Below are positions 47,113-55,758 of a stretch of DNA of 64,000 bases, piece after piece. Position 1 is the stretch's first letter; the number at the start of each line of letters is the position of its first letter. Source of the DNA: CALDTK01 sp965215115 (GTDB lineage: Bacteria; Bacteroidota; Bacteroidia; Chitinophagales; Saprospiraceae). The notes under the pieces are model-generated. The model was not told where the DNA came from. It saw only the letters and a program-made list of their open reading frames with translations, and searched no databases. Made by a program: the position numbers and the translations under genes. The stretch lies in the NCBI GenBank assembly GCA_965215115.1, contig OZ244050.1, positions 5,183,587-5,247,586 of the forward strand, in the 5' to 3' direction.

Positions 47113-47937
47113 CTAGGCGTTAAACTCCTGCGAATCGATCTCGTGGGTCACCTCGCGCAGGCGCGCCAGGCGCCGCAGTAGACTTTCCATCCTGTCGAGC
47201 GCCAGCATGTTGGCTCCGTCGCTCAGGGCCTCCCCGGGCCGGGGGTGCGTCTCGATGAATAGACCGTCGGCCCCGGCGGCGATGGCCGCGCGCGCGATCG
47301 TCTCGATGAGGGCCGGGCGCCCGCCCGTCACCCCGGAGCTCTGGTTAGGTTGCTGCAGACTGTGCGTACAGTCCATCACGACCGGGCAGCCCGTCTCGCG
47401 CATCGTCGGGATCCCCCGGAAGTCGACCACGAGGTCCTGGTACCCGAAGGTCGTCCCGCGCTCGGTCAGCCAGACTTCGCTACCGCGCACGCTCGCTACT
47501 TTCTCGGCCGCGAAGCGCATCGCCTCCGGACTCAAGAACTGGCCTTTCTTGATGCTAACCGCCTTACCCGTAGCCCCTGCGGCCAGCAACAGACTGGTCT
47601 GCCGACAGAGGAAGGCCGGGATTTGCAACGCGTCGACGTACTGTGCCGCGAGGGCCGCGTCCTCGTCGGCGTGGATGTCGGTGATGGTCGGGAGGCCATA
47701 CCGCTGCCCGACCCCGGCGAGGAGCTCGAGGCCGGCCTCGTCGCCGATGCCCGTGAAGGAGCTCAGCGCCGTGCGGTTGGCCTTGCGGTAGCTCGACTTA
47801 AACACCAGCGGGATGTCCAGCTCGCCGCAGACGTCCCTGAGCCGGGCCGCCGTCTCGTCGAGGACGCGCTCGCCCTCCACCACGCAGGGTCCGGCGATGA
47901 GGAAGAAGCGGTGGGCCGGGACCTGGAGCAAGGACAT
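47113..47937 (-). CDS. kdsA: 3-deoxy-8-phosphooctulonate synthase
   Basis: 274 residues. Condenses PEP with arabinose 5-phosphate to KDO 8-phosphate for the lipid A core. Signatures: LIAGPCVVEGERV near residue 13, FKSSYRKANRTA near 46, PTITDIHADEDA near 82, IPAFLCRQTSLL near 103, and PVVMDCTHSLQQP near 192. A TACCTTCG -7-like box lies 22 nt before the start. It shows that an LPS-type outer membrane is made, in keeping with the lpx genes at the right end. Confidence 0.95.
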   Translation of the reverse strand: MSLLQVPAHRFFLIAGPCVVEGERVLDETAARLRDVCGELDIPLVFKSSYRKANRTALSSFTGIGDEAGLELLAGVGQRYGLPTITDIHADEDAALAAQYVDALQIPAFLCRQTSLLLAAGATGKAVSIKKGQFLSPEAMRFAAEKVASVRGSEVWLTERGTTFGYQDLVVDFRGIPTMRETGCPVVMDCTHSLQQPNQSSGVTGGRPALIETIARAAIAAGADGLFIETHPRPGEALSDGANMLALDRMESLLRRLARLREVTHEIDSQEFNA

Positions 47938-47959
47938 AACGGAGGGGCTTTTGGAACCG

Positions 47960-47967
47960 CGAAGGTA
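47960..47967 (-). promoter_or_regulatory. kdsA -7-like box
   Basis: TACCTTCG on the minus strand, one change from TAnnTTTG, 22 nt before the kdsA ATG. Confidence 0.45.
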
Positions 47968-47986
47968 GTCCTGCCCCCCAGCCGCG

Positions 47987-48634
47987 CTAGAACTTCACCG
48001 TCACGCCCCCGGATAGCAGCGCGAGGTTGTTACCGAGTTCGGCGTACGCCGCGAGGTTCGGGATCACGTCCGCGCTGATGCCCATGAAGCCGATCGCGCC
48101 GACCTGCGGCCCGGCATCGAAGAAGGGCGTGGCCCTGTCCGCGAGGTAGGCCGCCTCGTCTTCGACGACGAAACCCTCCGGGAAGCGGTGCTCGTAGCTC
48201 GGGGTCGAGGTCGTGACGCCCAGTTGCAGACCGCCGTACAGGTTGATGATCTGCTTTCGCAAAAACACGCCCTTGAGCCGCACCCCGTAGTGCCGACTCT
48301 GGCTCGTCTCCTGCGAGACGACACCATTTTTGTCGACGAAGGCACTCGGGGTGAACACGGCCTGGCCGAAGGCTGCCCCGAGGAGCAGACGATCGCTAAT
48401 CGCATAACCGATCGAAGCCTGGAGCACGGGTTGGGTCTGCTGGGCCCCCGTGAGGATACCCGCCGTGAAACCCGTTCCCGCACTCACCTCCCAGCGCAGC
48501 AGGCGGCTCGTGGTGCGGTGGGCACTAGTGCGCGTGTGGGTCGTGGACTCGAGCTGGCGCGAATCCTCCTGTGCGAACAGGCTACCGTGGAGGAGTAGGG
48601 ACGTGACGACGAGGAACGCATAGTGGAGACGCAT
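47987..48634 (-). CDS. Outer-membrane beta-barrel-like protein, function unknown
   Basis: 215 residues. Signal peptide (LLLHGSLFAQ), then alternating amphipathic strands (LRWEVSAGTGFTAG, ASIGYAISDRLLLGAAFGQ, LAAYAELGNNLALLSGGVTVKF) ending in Phe, typical of outer-membrane barrels. One element copy encodes FLRKQ near residue 123. No closer family could be named. Confidence 0.65.
   Translation of the reverse strand: MRLHYAFLVVTSLLLHGSLFAQEDSRQLESTTHTRTSAHRTTSRLLRWEVSAGTGFTAGILTGAQQTQPVLQASIGYAISDRLLLGAAFGQAVFTPSAFVDKNGVVSQETSQSRHYGVRLKGVFLRKQIINLYGGLQLGVTTSTPSYEHRFPEGFVVEDEAAYLADRATPFFDAGPQVGAIGFMGISADVIPNLAAYAELGNNLALLSGGVTVKF
48252..48266 (-). repeat. GTTTT-minihairpin element, TGC stem
   Basis: Plus strand TGCTTTCGCAAAAAC; other strand GTTTT, stem TGC/GCA, loop GAAA. 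Encodes FLRK in the beta-barrel protein. Confidence 0.85.
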
Positions 48635-48700
48635 ACCTCCGGACAGGCAAAGGCCGGGCCGGTTTGCGCGCTCGTACGACGTAATCCGAATCCCGGTCGT

Positions 48701-49981
48701 TCACAAAATCCAGGCGTTGGGGTTGAACTCACGCTTCAGGCGCGCCAGCATCGCACTGGCCTCCGCGGGGGAGACATCGCTTACGGACACCCCGACGCGG
48801 GTGAGTTTGCCCGGTTGGTCTACGTACGGCAGGAGGCCCTTTGCGGCCAGGCGCTCCGTGAGGCGGGCGGCGTTGTCGTTGCTCTCGAAACTCCCGAGGA
48901 TGATCACGACATCGCCTCCGACCTGCCGGGCCTTGGCGGACTTAGCGGGCTTAGCCGGCTTGACTGGCTTGCCAACCTTAGTGGCCTTAGCGGCCTTGGC
49001 TGGTTCAGGTACGGAGGCGAGGTCTGCGGGATCGATGCGTTGTGCATTCCGGGGTAGACGGTTGACGTTTGACGGGGGCGTATTCGCGCGGGCGGTGGCC
49101 GGCTTCGCGTCGGCAGGCTCGGCCGCGACCGATTTTGGGGCCTGCAACGCTTGGTTCTGCATCGAGGGCGCGCCGCCGGCTCCACTCGGGCCATACGCGG
49201 CGTTGTACTCAGGGGCGACGAAGTCCTCGGCCACGACGCCTACCGGAGCGCTCGACGCGTCGAGGGGGCTGCGGTTGAGGCGGTCCTGGCTCACGGCGAC
49301 GGCCTGACCATCGTCCGGCGCGTCGATCTGCTCCGCGAAAGCCGAGCGCAACAGCGCCAGGCCAACGACGACCAGTCCGAACATGGCCGCATACCGGAGG
49401 AGCTTCGCGAGAGGGAAAGGCTGGCTCCTTCCCGAGGCTACGCCCTGGTCCTCGTAAGCCGCATCCCCGCTCTCGTCCGTGCCATCCGCCTCGGCGAGGG
49501 CGACGACCTTTGCTTCCGCTCCGGGGAACGCTCCTTCTACGGGTTCCTCCGCGGAGACGCTCGCGTTTCGCTTGGGCAAAGGTTCCACGGCCACGGCCCC
49601 GCCCCGCCAGTACGCGGCGGCCAGGGCGGCTTCGTACGGCAGCCATTCGACGAGGCCACTGGCCTCATCGAAGCGCAGCAGACCGAGGTCGCCGATGCTT
49701 ACCGCCTCCCCGGCCTCGAGCGTCGCGAGCCACGCGTCCTGCGTGGCGCTGGCCTCGGCGTAGGTAGCGCCCGTGCCGACGAGCAGGTCCGCGAAGGTCT
49801 GCGCGTCCGGGTGCGCGGGCCGCGTCCACCGGACCTCGAGGCGCGGGGGGTCGACCTCGCGGTTGACGTGGTTGATCCACGCCGGCACGTAGATGCCTTC
49901 GATGGTCCCGAAGCCCGGGAGGGAGAAGTGCTGTCCGTCGACGAGGGCGGCCGCGGCCAGTGAGCTAGAGAAAGCATCCAT
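48701..49981 (-). CDS. SPOR-domain protein with HU-like N-terminal domains
   Basis: 426 residues. Residues 1-160 resemble the Bacteroidota HU-CCDC81 pair (LVDGQHFSLPGFGTIEGIYV, AGEAVSIGDLGLLRFDEAS). One membrane helix near 220-235 (YAAMFGLVVVGLALLRSAF) is followed by a long Pro/Ala/Lys-rich linker (PAKAAKATKVGKPVKPAKPA) and a C-terminal SPOR domain (VVIILGSFESNDNAARLTERLAAKG), which binds denuded peptidoglycan in relatives. A role in division or cell-wall remodelling is inferred. The ATG at 49981 is fixed by the -7 box just before it. Confidence 0.85.
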   Translation of the reverse strand: MDAFSSSLAAAALVDGQHFSLPGFGTIEGIYVPAWINHVNREVDPPRLEVRWTRPAHPDAQTFADLLVGTGATYAEASATQDAWLATLEAGEAVSIGDLGLLRFDEASGLVEWLPYEAALAAAYWRGGAVAVEPLPKRNASVSAEEPVEGAFPGAEAKVVALAEADGTDESGDAAYEDQGVASGRSQPFPLAKLLRYAAMFGLVVVGLALLRSAFAEQIDAPDDGQAVAVSQDRLNRSPLDASSAPVGVVAEDFVAPEYNAAYGPSGAGGAPSMQNQALQAPKSVAAEPADAKPATARANTPPSNVNRLPRNAQRIDPADLASVPEPAKAAKATKVGKPVKPAKPAKSAKARQVGGDVVIILGSFESNDNAARLTERLAAKGLLPYVDQPGKLTRVGVSVSDVSPAEASAMLARLKREFNPNAWIL

Positions 49982-49987
49982 AAGGGT

Positions 49988-49995
49988 CAAAAGTA
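49988..49995 (-). promoter_or_regulatory. -7 box of the SPOR-domain gene
   Basis: TACTTTTG on the minus strand, a full TAnnTTTG match 6 nt before the ATG, so the mRNA would have almost no leader. Confidence 0.55.
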
Positions 49996-50145
49996 ATGTG
50001 TACCGGTTTCCAGGGATGCGCACGCTTTCCCCAGACCCCGCTCGCCGCTGTGGATATGTAGCGCGCGTGCCACAATCTACGGGGTGTACGAGTCGTGGCA
50101 CCCGAAGGATATCCCCGGCGCGACCCCGGGGGTTTATTTGCCGCA

Positions 50146-51453
50146 ATGACGTTAGCAACCGAACTGAAACGCGAGAAGTCGGCGCGCCTCTTCGAGGAGG
50201 CGAAGGGGTACTTCCCGGGCGGGGTCAACTCCCCGGTGCGGGCCTTCAAGAGCGTCTCCGGGCCGCCGGTCTTCGTCGAGCGGGCCGACGGGTGCTACCT
50301 GTACGACGTCGACGGCAATCGCTTTCTAGATTTTTGCGGCTCCTGGGGGCCGATGATCCTCGGGCACAACCACCCCGCCGTGCGCGAGTCCATCGTGGCG
50401 GCCGTCGCGCGGGGCACGAGCTACGGCACGCCGACGCCCTCGGGCAACGCCCTCGGGAAGTTGCTGCTCGACAACAACCCCTACCTCGACCGGATGCGCT
50501 TCGTAAGCTCCGGCACGGAGGCCGTGATGTCGGCGATTCGCCTGGCGCGCGGCTACACGGGACGCGAACTCATCCTCAAGTTCGAAGGCTGTTACCACGG
50601 GCACGTCGACTCGCTGCTCGTGAAGGCCGGCAGCGGCTTGGTCACCTTCGGGGAGAGTTCTTCGGCGGGTGTCCCCAAAACATTCGTCGACAAAACCTTG
50701 GTGTTGCCGCTCGCGGACACGGCGCGCGTGCACGATCTCTTCCTCGAACTCGGTGACCAGATCGCGGCCGTGATCGTGGAGCCCGTGCCCGCCAATAACG
50801 GGCTGCTGCTGCAGCGGAGACAGTTCCTGGAGTGCCTGCGGCTACACTGCTACAGCTCGGGGGCGCTGCTGATCTTCGACGAGGTCATCTCCGGGTTCCG
50901 GGTTGGCTTCACGGGGGCCGCCGGGTACTACGGCATTGAGCCCGACGTCGTCACCTACGGCAAGATCATCGGCGGCGGCATGCCCGTCGGGGCGTACGGC
51001 GCGCGGGGCGACATCATGGGCGCGGTCGCGCCCGAGGGGCCGGTCTACCAGGCGGGGACGTTGAGCGCCAACCCAGTGGCCATGGCGGCGGGGCTCGCGA
51101 CGCTGCGCGAACTGCTCGCCCCGGACTTCTACCCTGGCTTGCGCCAACGCACCTTACGGCTGGCCGATCAGATCGAGGCCTACGCCGACGACAAGGGCTA
51201 CGAGCTCACCGTGCCGTCCATCGGGAGCATCTTCTGGTTTTGCTTCGACCGCGCCCGCATCGAGCGCGCGGACCAGATCCGCCCGGAGGGGATGCAGCGC
51301 TTCCGCACCTTACACCACGAGTTGCTGCAGCGAGAGGTATACCTCGGGCCCAGCGGGTACGAGGTCGGCTTCGTGAGCGCGGCCCACACGGACGCCATCA
51401 TCGACGAGGCCGTCGGCAAGATGTGCGAGGCGCTCGACATCGCGTTCGGCTAG
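50146..51453 (+). CDS. hemL: Glutamate-1-semialdehyde 2,1-aminomutase
   Basis: 435 residues. PLP enzyme forming 5-aminolevulinate on the C5 path. FPGGVNSPVRAF near residue 23, FVSSGTEAVMSAIRLAR near 122, LLIFDEVISGFRVG near 242 and the PLP lysine in TYGKIIGGGMPVG near 272. A start 17 codons upstream is open, but MTLATELKREKS is the family start and follows TTTATTTG. Its stop overlaps the stop of the hybrid kinase on the other strand (CTAG). hemC begins at the right edge of the window. Confidence 0.96.
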   Translation: MTLATELKREKSARLFEEAKGYFPGGVNSPVRAFKSVSGPPVFVERADGCYLYDVDGNRFLDFCGSWGPMILGHNHPAVRESIVAAVARGTSYGTPTPSGNALGKLLLDNNPYLDRMRFVSSGTEAVMSAIRLARGYTGRELILKFEGCYHGHVDSLLVKAGSGLVTFGESSSAGVPKTFVDKTLVLPLADTARVHDLFLELGDQIAAVIVEPVPANNGLLLQRRQFLECLRLHCYSSGALLIFDEVISGFRVGFTGAAGYYGIEPDVVTYGKIIGGGMPVGAYGARGDIMGAVAPEGPVYQAGTLSANPVAMAAGLATLRELLAPDFYPGLRQRTLRLADQIEAYADDKGYELTVPSIGSIFWFCFDRARIERADQIRPEGMQRFRTLHHELLQREVYLGPSGYEVGFVSAAHTDAIIDEAVGKMCEALDIAFG

Positions 51454-54400
51454 GAGCGCAGGGCGGTGGCCACACTTGCCGCGTGATGCGGGCACGCCTC
51501 GCCGCTCCGTACATCGGCCGCCCCGGCCGCGGCAATCATCCGGCTCGCGAGGGGTTCTACTTTTCTGAGGAGCGTGACGAGCGCCGGCACCTGCAGGGGT
51601 TTGGTCATGAACTCGTCGAGCCCCGCGGCGAGGCACTCGACGCGGCCTTCCTCGCTCGCGTTTGCGGTGAGGGCACAGATGGTGACCGGGCGCTCGAAGT
51701 AACGGTCGCGGATCTCGCGCGTGGCCTGGAGGCCGTCCATCTCGGGCATGTGGATGTCCATCAGGATGAGGTCGTACGCCTCGGCACCGAAGCGCTCGAC
51801 GGCCAGTCGGCCGTTCTCGACGCAGTCCGCCTTGTAGCCGAGCTTAGTGAGCACGGTGAGGATGAGCATCTTGTTCATGGGATTGTCCTCGGCGACCATG
51901 ATCTTGAGCGGGTGCTCGGCACCGAGGTCGAAGAACACCGGCCGTGGCTTGGCTGGCACCGAAGCAGCCGGGGGTGTTTCGGCCACGTGCCCTAAGTTCG
52001 GCTGGAGTTCGGGGGCAGTAGATGCATTGGCAGGAGATGCGTTATCAGTAGAGGCGTAGGCAGTAGCTGCGTGGCCAACTGTGGCCGCCAGCGATTGCGT
52101 TGTCTCCTCCGTGGCTGAAGACCCGGGCCCGGTGAGCCTCGCGGCGACGGAGGCCGGTTCGTCGTCCGGGGTTGCGGTTGCCGCGCGTTCGGCCTTCGTG
52201 GACCGCCACTCCGCGGCCAGTTCGACGATCCGCTGGGGGCGCAGGGGATAGGTGAGCGCCTGTTCGTGGGGCAATAGCCCGAGGTCGGTGGCCTGGTGCA
52301 ACGTCCGCACCACCGCAATCACGCTCCCGCGCCTGTGTGCGAGCCGGTAGGCTTCGTTTTGCCGAAAGGCGTCCAAGTCCTCGGCCGTCGTATAGCCGTG
52401 TAGTAAGACATCCGCCGCGCCCGAAAAGACGTCTCCCGCGGTGGGGAGCGATGGATCGGCGAACTCTCCACCGCTGAACAACTGCGTCAACTGCTGCCGG
52501 AAGGCGGGATGCGCACTCGACGGCGATACGTGAAGCACGTCCTCGCTCGGGATTAACGGCGGCTGGACTACGTGCCGGCCCGTGAGCCGCAGGGGCAACT
52601 GCAGGGTGAACGTCGAGCCCTCCCCGAGCGTGGACTCCAGGGCGACGTGGCCCCCGAGGCACTCCACGTAGGTCTTGACGATGGCCAGGCCCAGCCCCGT
52701 CCCCCCGAAGCGACGCGTATTAGAATTGTCGGCCTGCTCGAAGACGTCGAAGATCCTGAGGTAGTCCGCGTCACTGATCCCGATGCCGGTGTCGCTGATG
52801 CGGACGCGGAGCTGGTCACCGCCGCCGCCGCCGCCGTCGTGGCGCCCCTCGAACCTCACCTCGACGTGGACTTCCCCACTCGGGGTAAACTTGATGGCGT
52901 TGCCGAGCAGGTGGCTGATGGCACTACGGAGTTTCTGGGCGTCGATCGAGACGTGGACCGGGAGCGGGTCGATGTCGTAGCCGAAGAACAGGCCCTTCTC
53001 CGAGGCGTAGTCGGCGTAGGTCGCCACCAACTCGTGGACGAGGTCGGGGAGGTTGGCGAGGGCATCGCGGCGCTTGACGGAGCCGTTGTCGATCTCGGCG
53101 AAGTCGAGGATGTCCCCGACGATGCCGTGGAGGGCATTCCCGCCGCGCTGGATCGAGGTCGCGAACTCGCGCTGCTCGTCGGTGAGCGGGGAGTCGAGCA
53201 GGAGGTTGCCCATCCCGAGCACGGCATTGAGGGGCGTGCGGATCTCGTGGCTCATGTTGGCGAGGAACATGGACTTGGCCGTGCTGGCCTTCTGGGCCTT
53301 GTCCTGGGCGATCTGCAGGTCGCGCGTGCGCTCGGTGACGAGCTGCTCCAGCTCCCTGGCGAGCGTACGTTGCCGCAGGGTGTACCCAGACACGACGCAA
53401 AAGCCGACCAAGGTCGAGAGCGTGACGATGACGAAGAGCCCGAAGGCCGAGGTCCACCAGAAGGGCATGACCCGCAGCGACAGCACGTGAACGCTGGCGC
53501 TGTAGCCCTTCTCCCGCGAGATGACCCGGATGGAGAGCTCGTAGTCGCCGGGCTGCATGGGCGCGAACACGGCCAAGCCCTCGGCGGAGCGGACCGGGCG
53601 AACGGTGGCGCCGTCGATAGTGAAGGCCGCGATGAGGTGGTCGGGCGCGAATCCCGGGAGGGCGTAGTGGACGTAGAGGCTATCGCCCTGCCAGAGGCTC
53701 CGGCGCTCGCCGACGCCGACGCGGCTCCCGAAGGAGGCCCCGGGGTGCGTCGCGACGATGATCCCGGGCCGCAGGGGCATGTAGTCGTCGGTCGGGCTGT
53801 CGAGCTTGACGACGCGACCGCCGTTGAGCAGGAGAACGTCGCCATTGTCGAGGGTCGTGAGGCCGCGGGGCTGGAAGTCGAACGAGGTCCAGTTGTGGGC
53901 CCCCTCGACGGTGTGGAGGTTGCCGTCGCGCAGGAAATACGCACCCTGGCCCTGGACCGTGAACCAGAGCCCCCCGTCGGCGAGGGCGACGCTGCGGATG
54001 TCGGCGTCGAGGAGGTCGTGCGGCATTGGGACCGCACGGTAGCCCCGCGCGCGCGTCCACTGCAGGAGCCCGCGACTCGTGGCGACGTAGATGAGGGAGT
54101 CACTCGCGGGGGCGATCTCGTGGACCTCGAAGCCCTGGTGGTTGGCGGCCATTTCGACCTTGCCGCCGAGCTTCATCCAGAGGTTGTGGGCCGCGTAGTA
54201 GTAGTACAGCGGGCTCGCCCCGCGCCGCGCCGCCGCGTACAGCCGGCCCCGCGGCGCCTGCCGAACGCACGCCACGGAGCCCTCGAGCCCCGTCGAATCC
54301 AACTGCAGGCCACTCGCCCCGCGGGTGATCTTGACGAGACCCGAGTTGCGCCCCGAACCGGGGTTGAACGTCGCCCACAGGGCCTGATCGGTGACGTAGA

Positions 54401-55685
54401 GGTCGGAGAACTCCATGCCGTAGCCCACGACCGAGCTGAGGAGCTCCGGGGGGCCTCCGGGGTTGAGGCCGAGGACACGCCCGTCCGAGGTCCCGACGAC
54501 GATGCGGCCGGCAAAACTGGCGACGCAGGTCGGGACGCTGTTGCGCATGTAGTTGTCGAAGGTCGGCCAGCTGCGGCGCGGGGTCGGCCCGGCGGCGGGG
54601 TCCGTGCCGTAGACCTTGACGGCGTCGGGCTGGCCGACGACGAGCTCGGAGCCGGCCGCGCCGATGGCGCTCGTGAGGGCGGCGTCGATCTGGACGGGGA
54701 TCGTGACATTCGGCAGGCTTTCGACGCTCACGATCCCGGTCTGCGTACGGACGATGGCCCGCGAGCCGATGCTGTAGAAGCTTCCCGCGCCACCCACCGC
54801 CAGGGGAGACGCGCTTTGCGCATCCGAGCCACCGAAGTGCATCGGTCGCCACTCCGAACCCGCCTGGAGGTCGCAGTACATCAGTGGCTCTCCGGGGCTC
54901 AGCCGCAGGAGTCGGTTGCCGACCACAGTGAGGTCGCACTGGCTCGGGACGTCGACGATGCGGCGGATGCGGTACCGCTCGGCCTGGTTGAGCTGCAGGA
55001 GGTGCACGGCCCCCCCGCCGCGGAAGATGATGTCCCCGCCGGAGGTCGTCGCGACGGGCGCCAGGTCCGTCATGTCGGTCGCGAGGTGCGCCACCACCTG
55101 GCGGCGCCGACCGACGGCGAAGACCTCGCCCGCGGGGTTGGCCACGAAAGCCCCGAGGGGGGAGACCCCGAGCAGACGCATCCGACCGGACGTGGTCTGG
55201 TGAAACTTACCGCCGCTGCTAACGAGTATCCCGCGGTTGGTCTCGAGTACCACCTCGGGGTGGCGCTGTAGGGTTTGCGAGCCGACCTCCATGAGGTAGG
55301 TGGCGCGTGTGATCGTGTACGGCGTCCGCAGGCGCCCGAGCAGCAAGCGCCTGGCCGGCGCGCGGAACCGCCACTCGAAGGTGAAGATCTCGGATTCGTT
55401 GGCGAGGAGCAGCTCGCCGTAGAGCGTCGTTAGGACCTTCTCACCGGGCGCCAGCCGGTGACTGAGCGCCCACCGCTCGCCGTCGTGGACGGATATCTCG
55501 GAGACGTTGCCGCGCTCGGTGAGGATGTACATCCCGCCCCGCGGGCCGTGGTAAATGCCCTTGATGTCCTGACTGGGTACGTCGAGTTCGTCGAGCCTGT
55601 GCGCTACGACGGACTGTGCCGCGAGGCCCGCGGCGACGAGGATAACAGCAAACAGGAGGCTTAGGCGCCGTAGGTCAACCCGCAT
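51450..55685 (-). CDS. Hybrid two-component sensor with beta-propeller sensor domain
   Basis: 1411 residues. Signal peptide or anchor (LLFAVILVAAGLAAQ), a periplasmic two-component-regulator propeller (about 35-670), a Y_Y_Y-like domain (about 680-735), a membrane helix near 741-768, DHp domain with phospho-His in ANMSHEIRTPLNAVLG near 810, ATPase domain (about 860-1040: FGGTGLGLAIVKTYVECLGG), a degenerate receiver-like segment (about 1060-1180), a Thr/Ala-rich linker, and a C-terminal receiver with DLILMDIHMPEMDG near 1306. Unlike many Bacteroidota hybrid sensors of carbohydrate loci, no AraC-type DNA-binding domain is seen. One element copy encodes AFRQN near residue 1106. Confidence 0.88.
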   Translation of the reverse strand: MRVDLRRLSLLFAVILVAAGLAAQSVVAHRLDELDVPSQDIKGIYHGPRGGMYILTERGNVSEISVHDGERWALSHRLAPGEKVLTTLYGELLLANESEIFTFEWRFRAPARRLLLGRLRTPYTITRATYLMEVGSQTLQRHPEVVLETNRGILVSSGGKFHQTTSGRMRLLGVSPLGAFVANPAGEVFAVGRRRQVVAHLATDMTDLAPVATTSGGDIIFRGGGAVHLLQLNQAERYRIRRIVDVPSQCDLTVVGNRLLRLSPGEPLMYCDLQAGSEWRPMHFGGSDAQSASPLAVGGAGSFYSIGSRAIVRTQTGIVSVESLPNVTIPVQIDAALTSAIGAAGSELVVGQPDAVKVYGTDPAAGPTPRRSWPTFDNYMRNSVPTCVASFAGRIVVGTSDGRVLGLNPGGPPELLSSVVGYGMEFSDLYVTDQALWATFNPGSGRNSGLVKITRGASGLQLDSTGLEGSVACVRQAPRGRLYAAARRGASPLYYYYAAHNLWMKLGGKVEMAANHQGFEVHEIAPASDSLIYVATSRGLLQWTRARGYRAVPMPHDLLDADIRSVALADGGLWFTVQGQGAYFLRDGNLHTVEGAHNWTSFDFQPRGLTTLDNGDVLLLNGGRVVKLDSPTDDYMPLRPGIIVATHPGASFGSRVGVGERRSLWQGDSLYVHYALPGFAPDHLIAAFTIDGATVRPVRSAEGLAVFAPMQPGDYELSIRVISREKGYSASVHVLSLRVMPFWWTSAFGLFVIVTLSTLVGFCVVSGYTLRQRTLARELEQLVTERTRDLQIAQDKAQKASTAKSMFLANMSHEIRTPLNAVLGMGNLLLDSPLTDEQREFATSIQRGGNALHGIVGDILDFAEIDNGSVKRRDALANLPDLVHELVATYADYASEKGLFFGYDIDPLPVHVSIDAQKLRSAISHLLGNAIKFTPSGEVHVEVRFEGRHDGGGGGGDQLRVRISDTGIGISDADYLRIFDVFEQADNSNTRRFGGTGLGLAIVKTYVECLGGHVALESTLGEGSTFTLQLPLRLTGRHVVQPPLIPSEDVLHVSPSSAHPAFRQQLTQLFSGGEFADPSLPTAGDVFSGAADVLLHGYTTAEDLDAFRQNEAYRLAHRRGSVIAVVRTLHQATDLGLLPHEQALTYPLRPQRIVELAAEWRSTKAERAATATPDDEPASVAARLTGPGSSATEETTQSLAATVGHAATAYASTDNASPANASTAPELQPNLGHVAETPPAASVPAKPRPVFFDLGAEHPLKIMVAEDNPMNKMLILTVLTKLGYKADCVENGRLAVERFGAEAYDLILMDIHMPEMDGLQATREIRDRYFERPVTICALTANASEEGRVECLAAGLDEFMTKPLQVPALVTLLRKVEPLASRMIAAAGAADVRSGEACPHHAASVATALRS
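52356..52370 (+). repeat. GTTTT-minihairpin element, GCC stem
   Basis: GTTTTGCCGAAAGGC; encodes AFRQN in the degenerate receiver-like segment of the hybrid sensor. No close partner. Confidence 0.9.
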
Positions 55686-55758
55686 CGAGGTCTCACGGCT
55701 GCAACAAGTATACCAGCCGCACGGTCCGGCGCCTAAAGCCGATCGGGCAGTCGACCGC

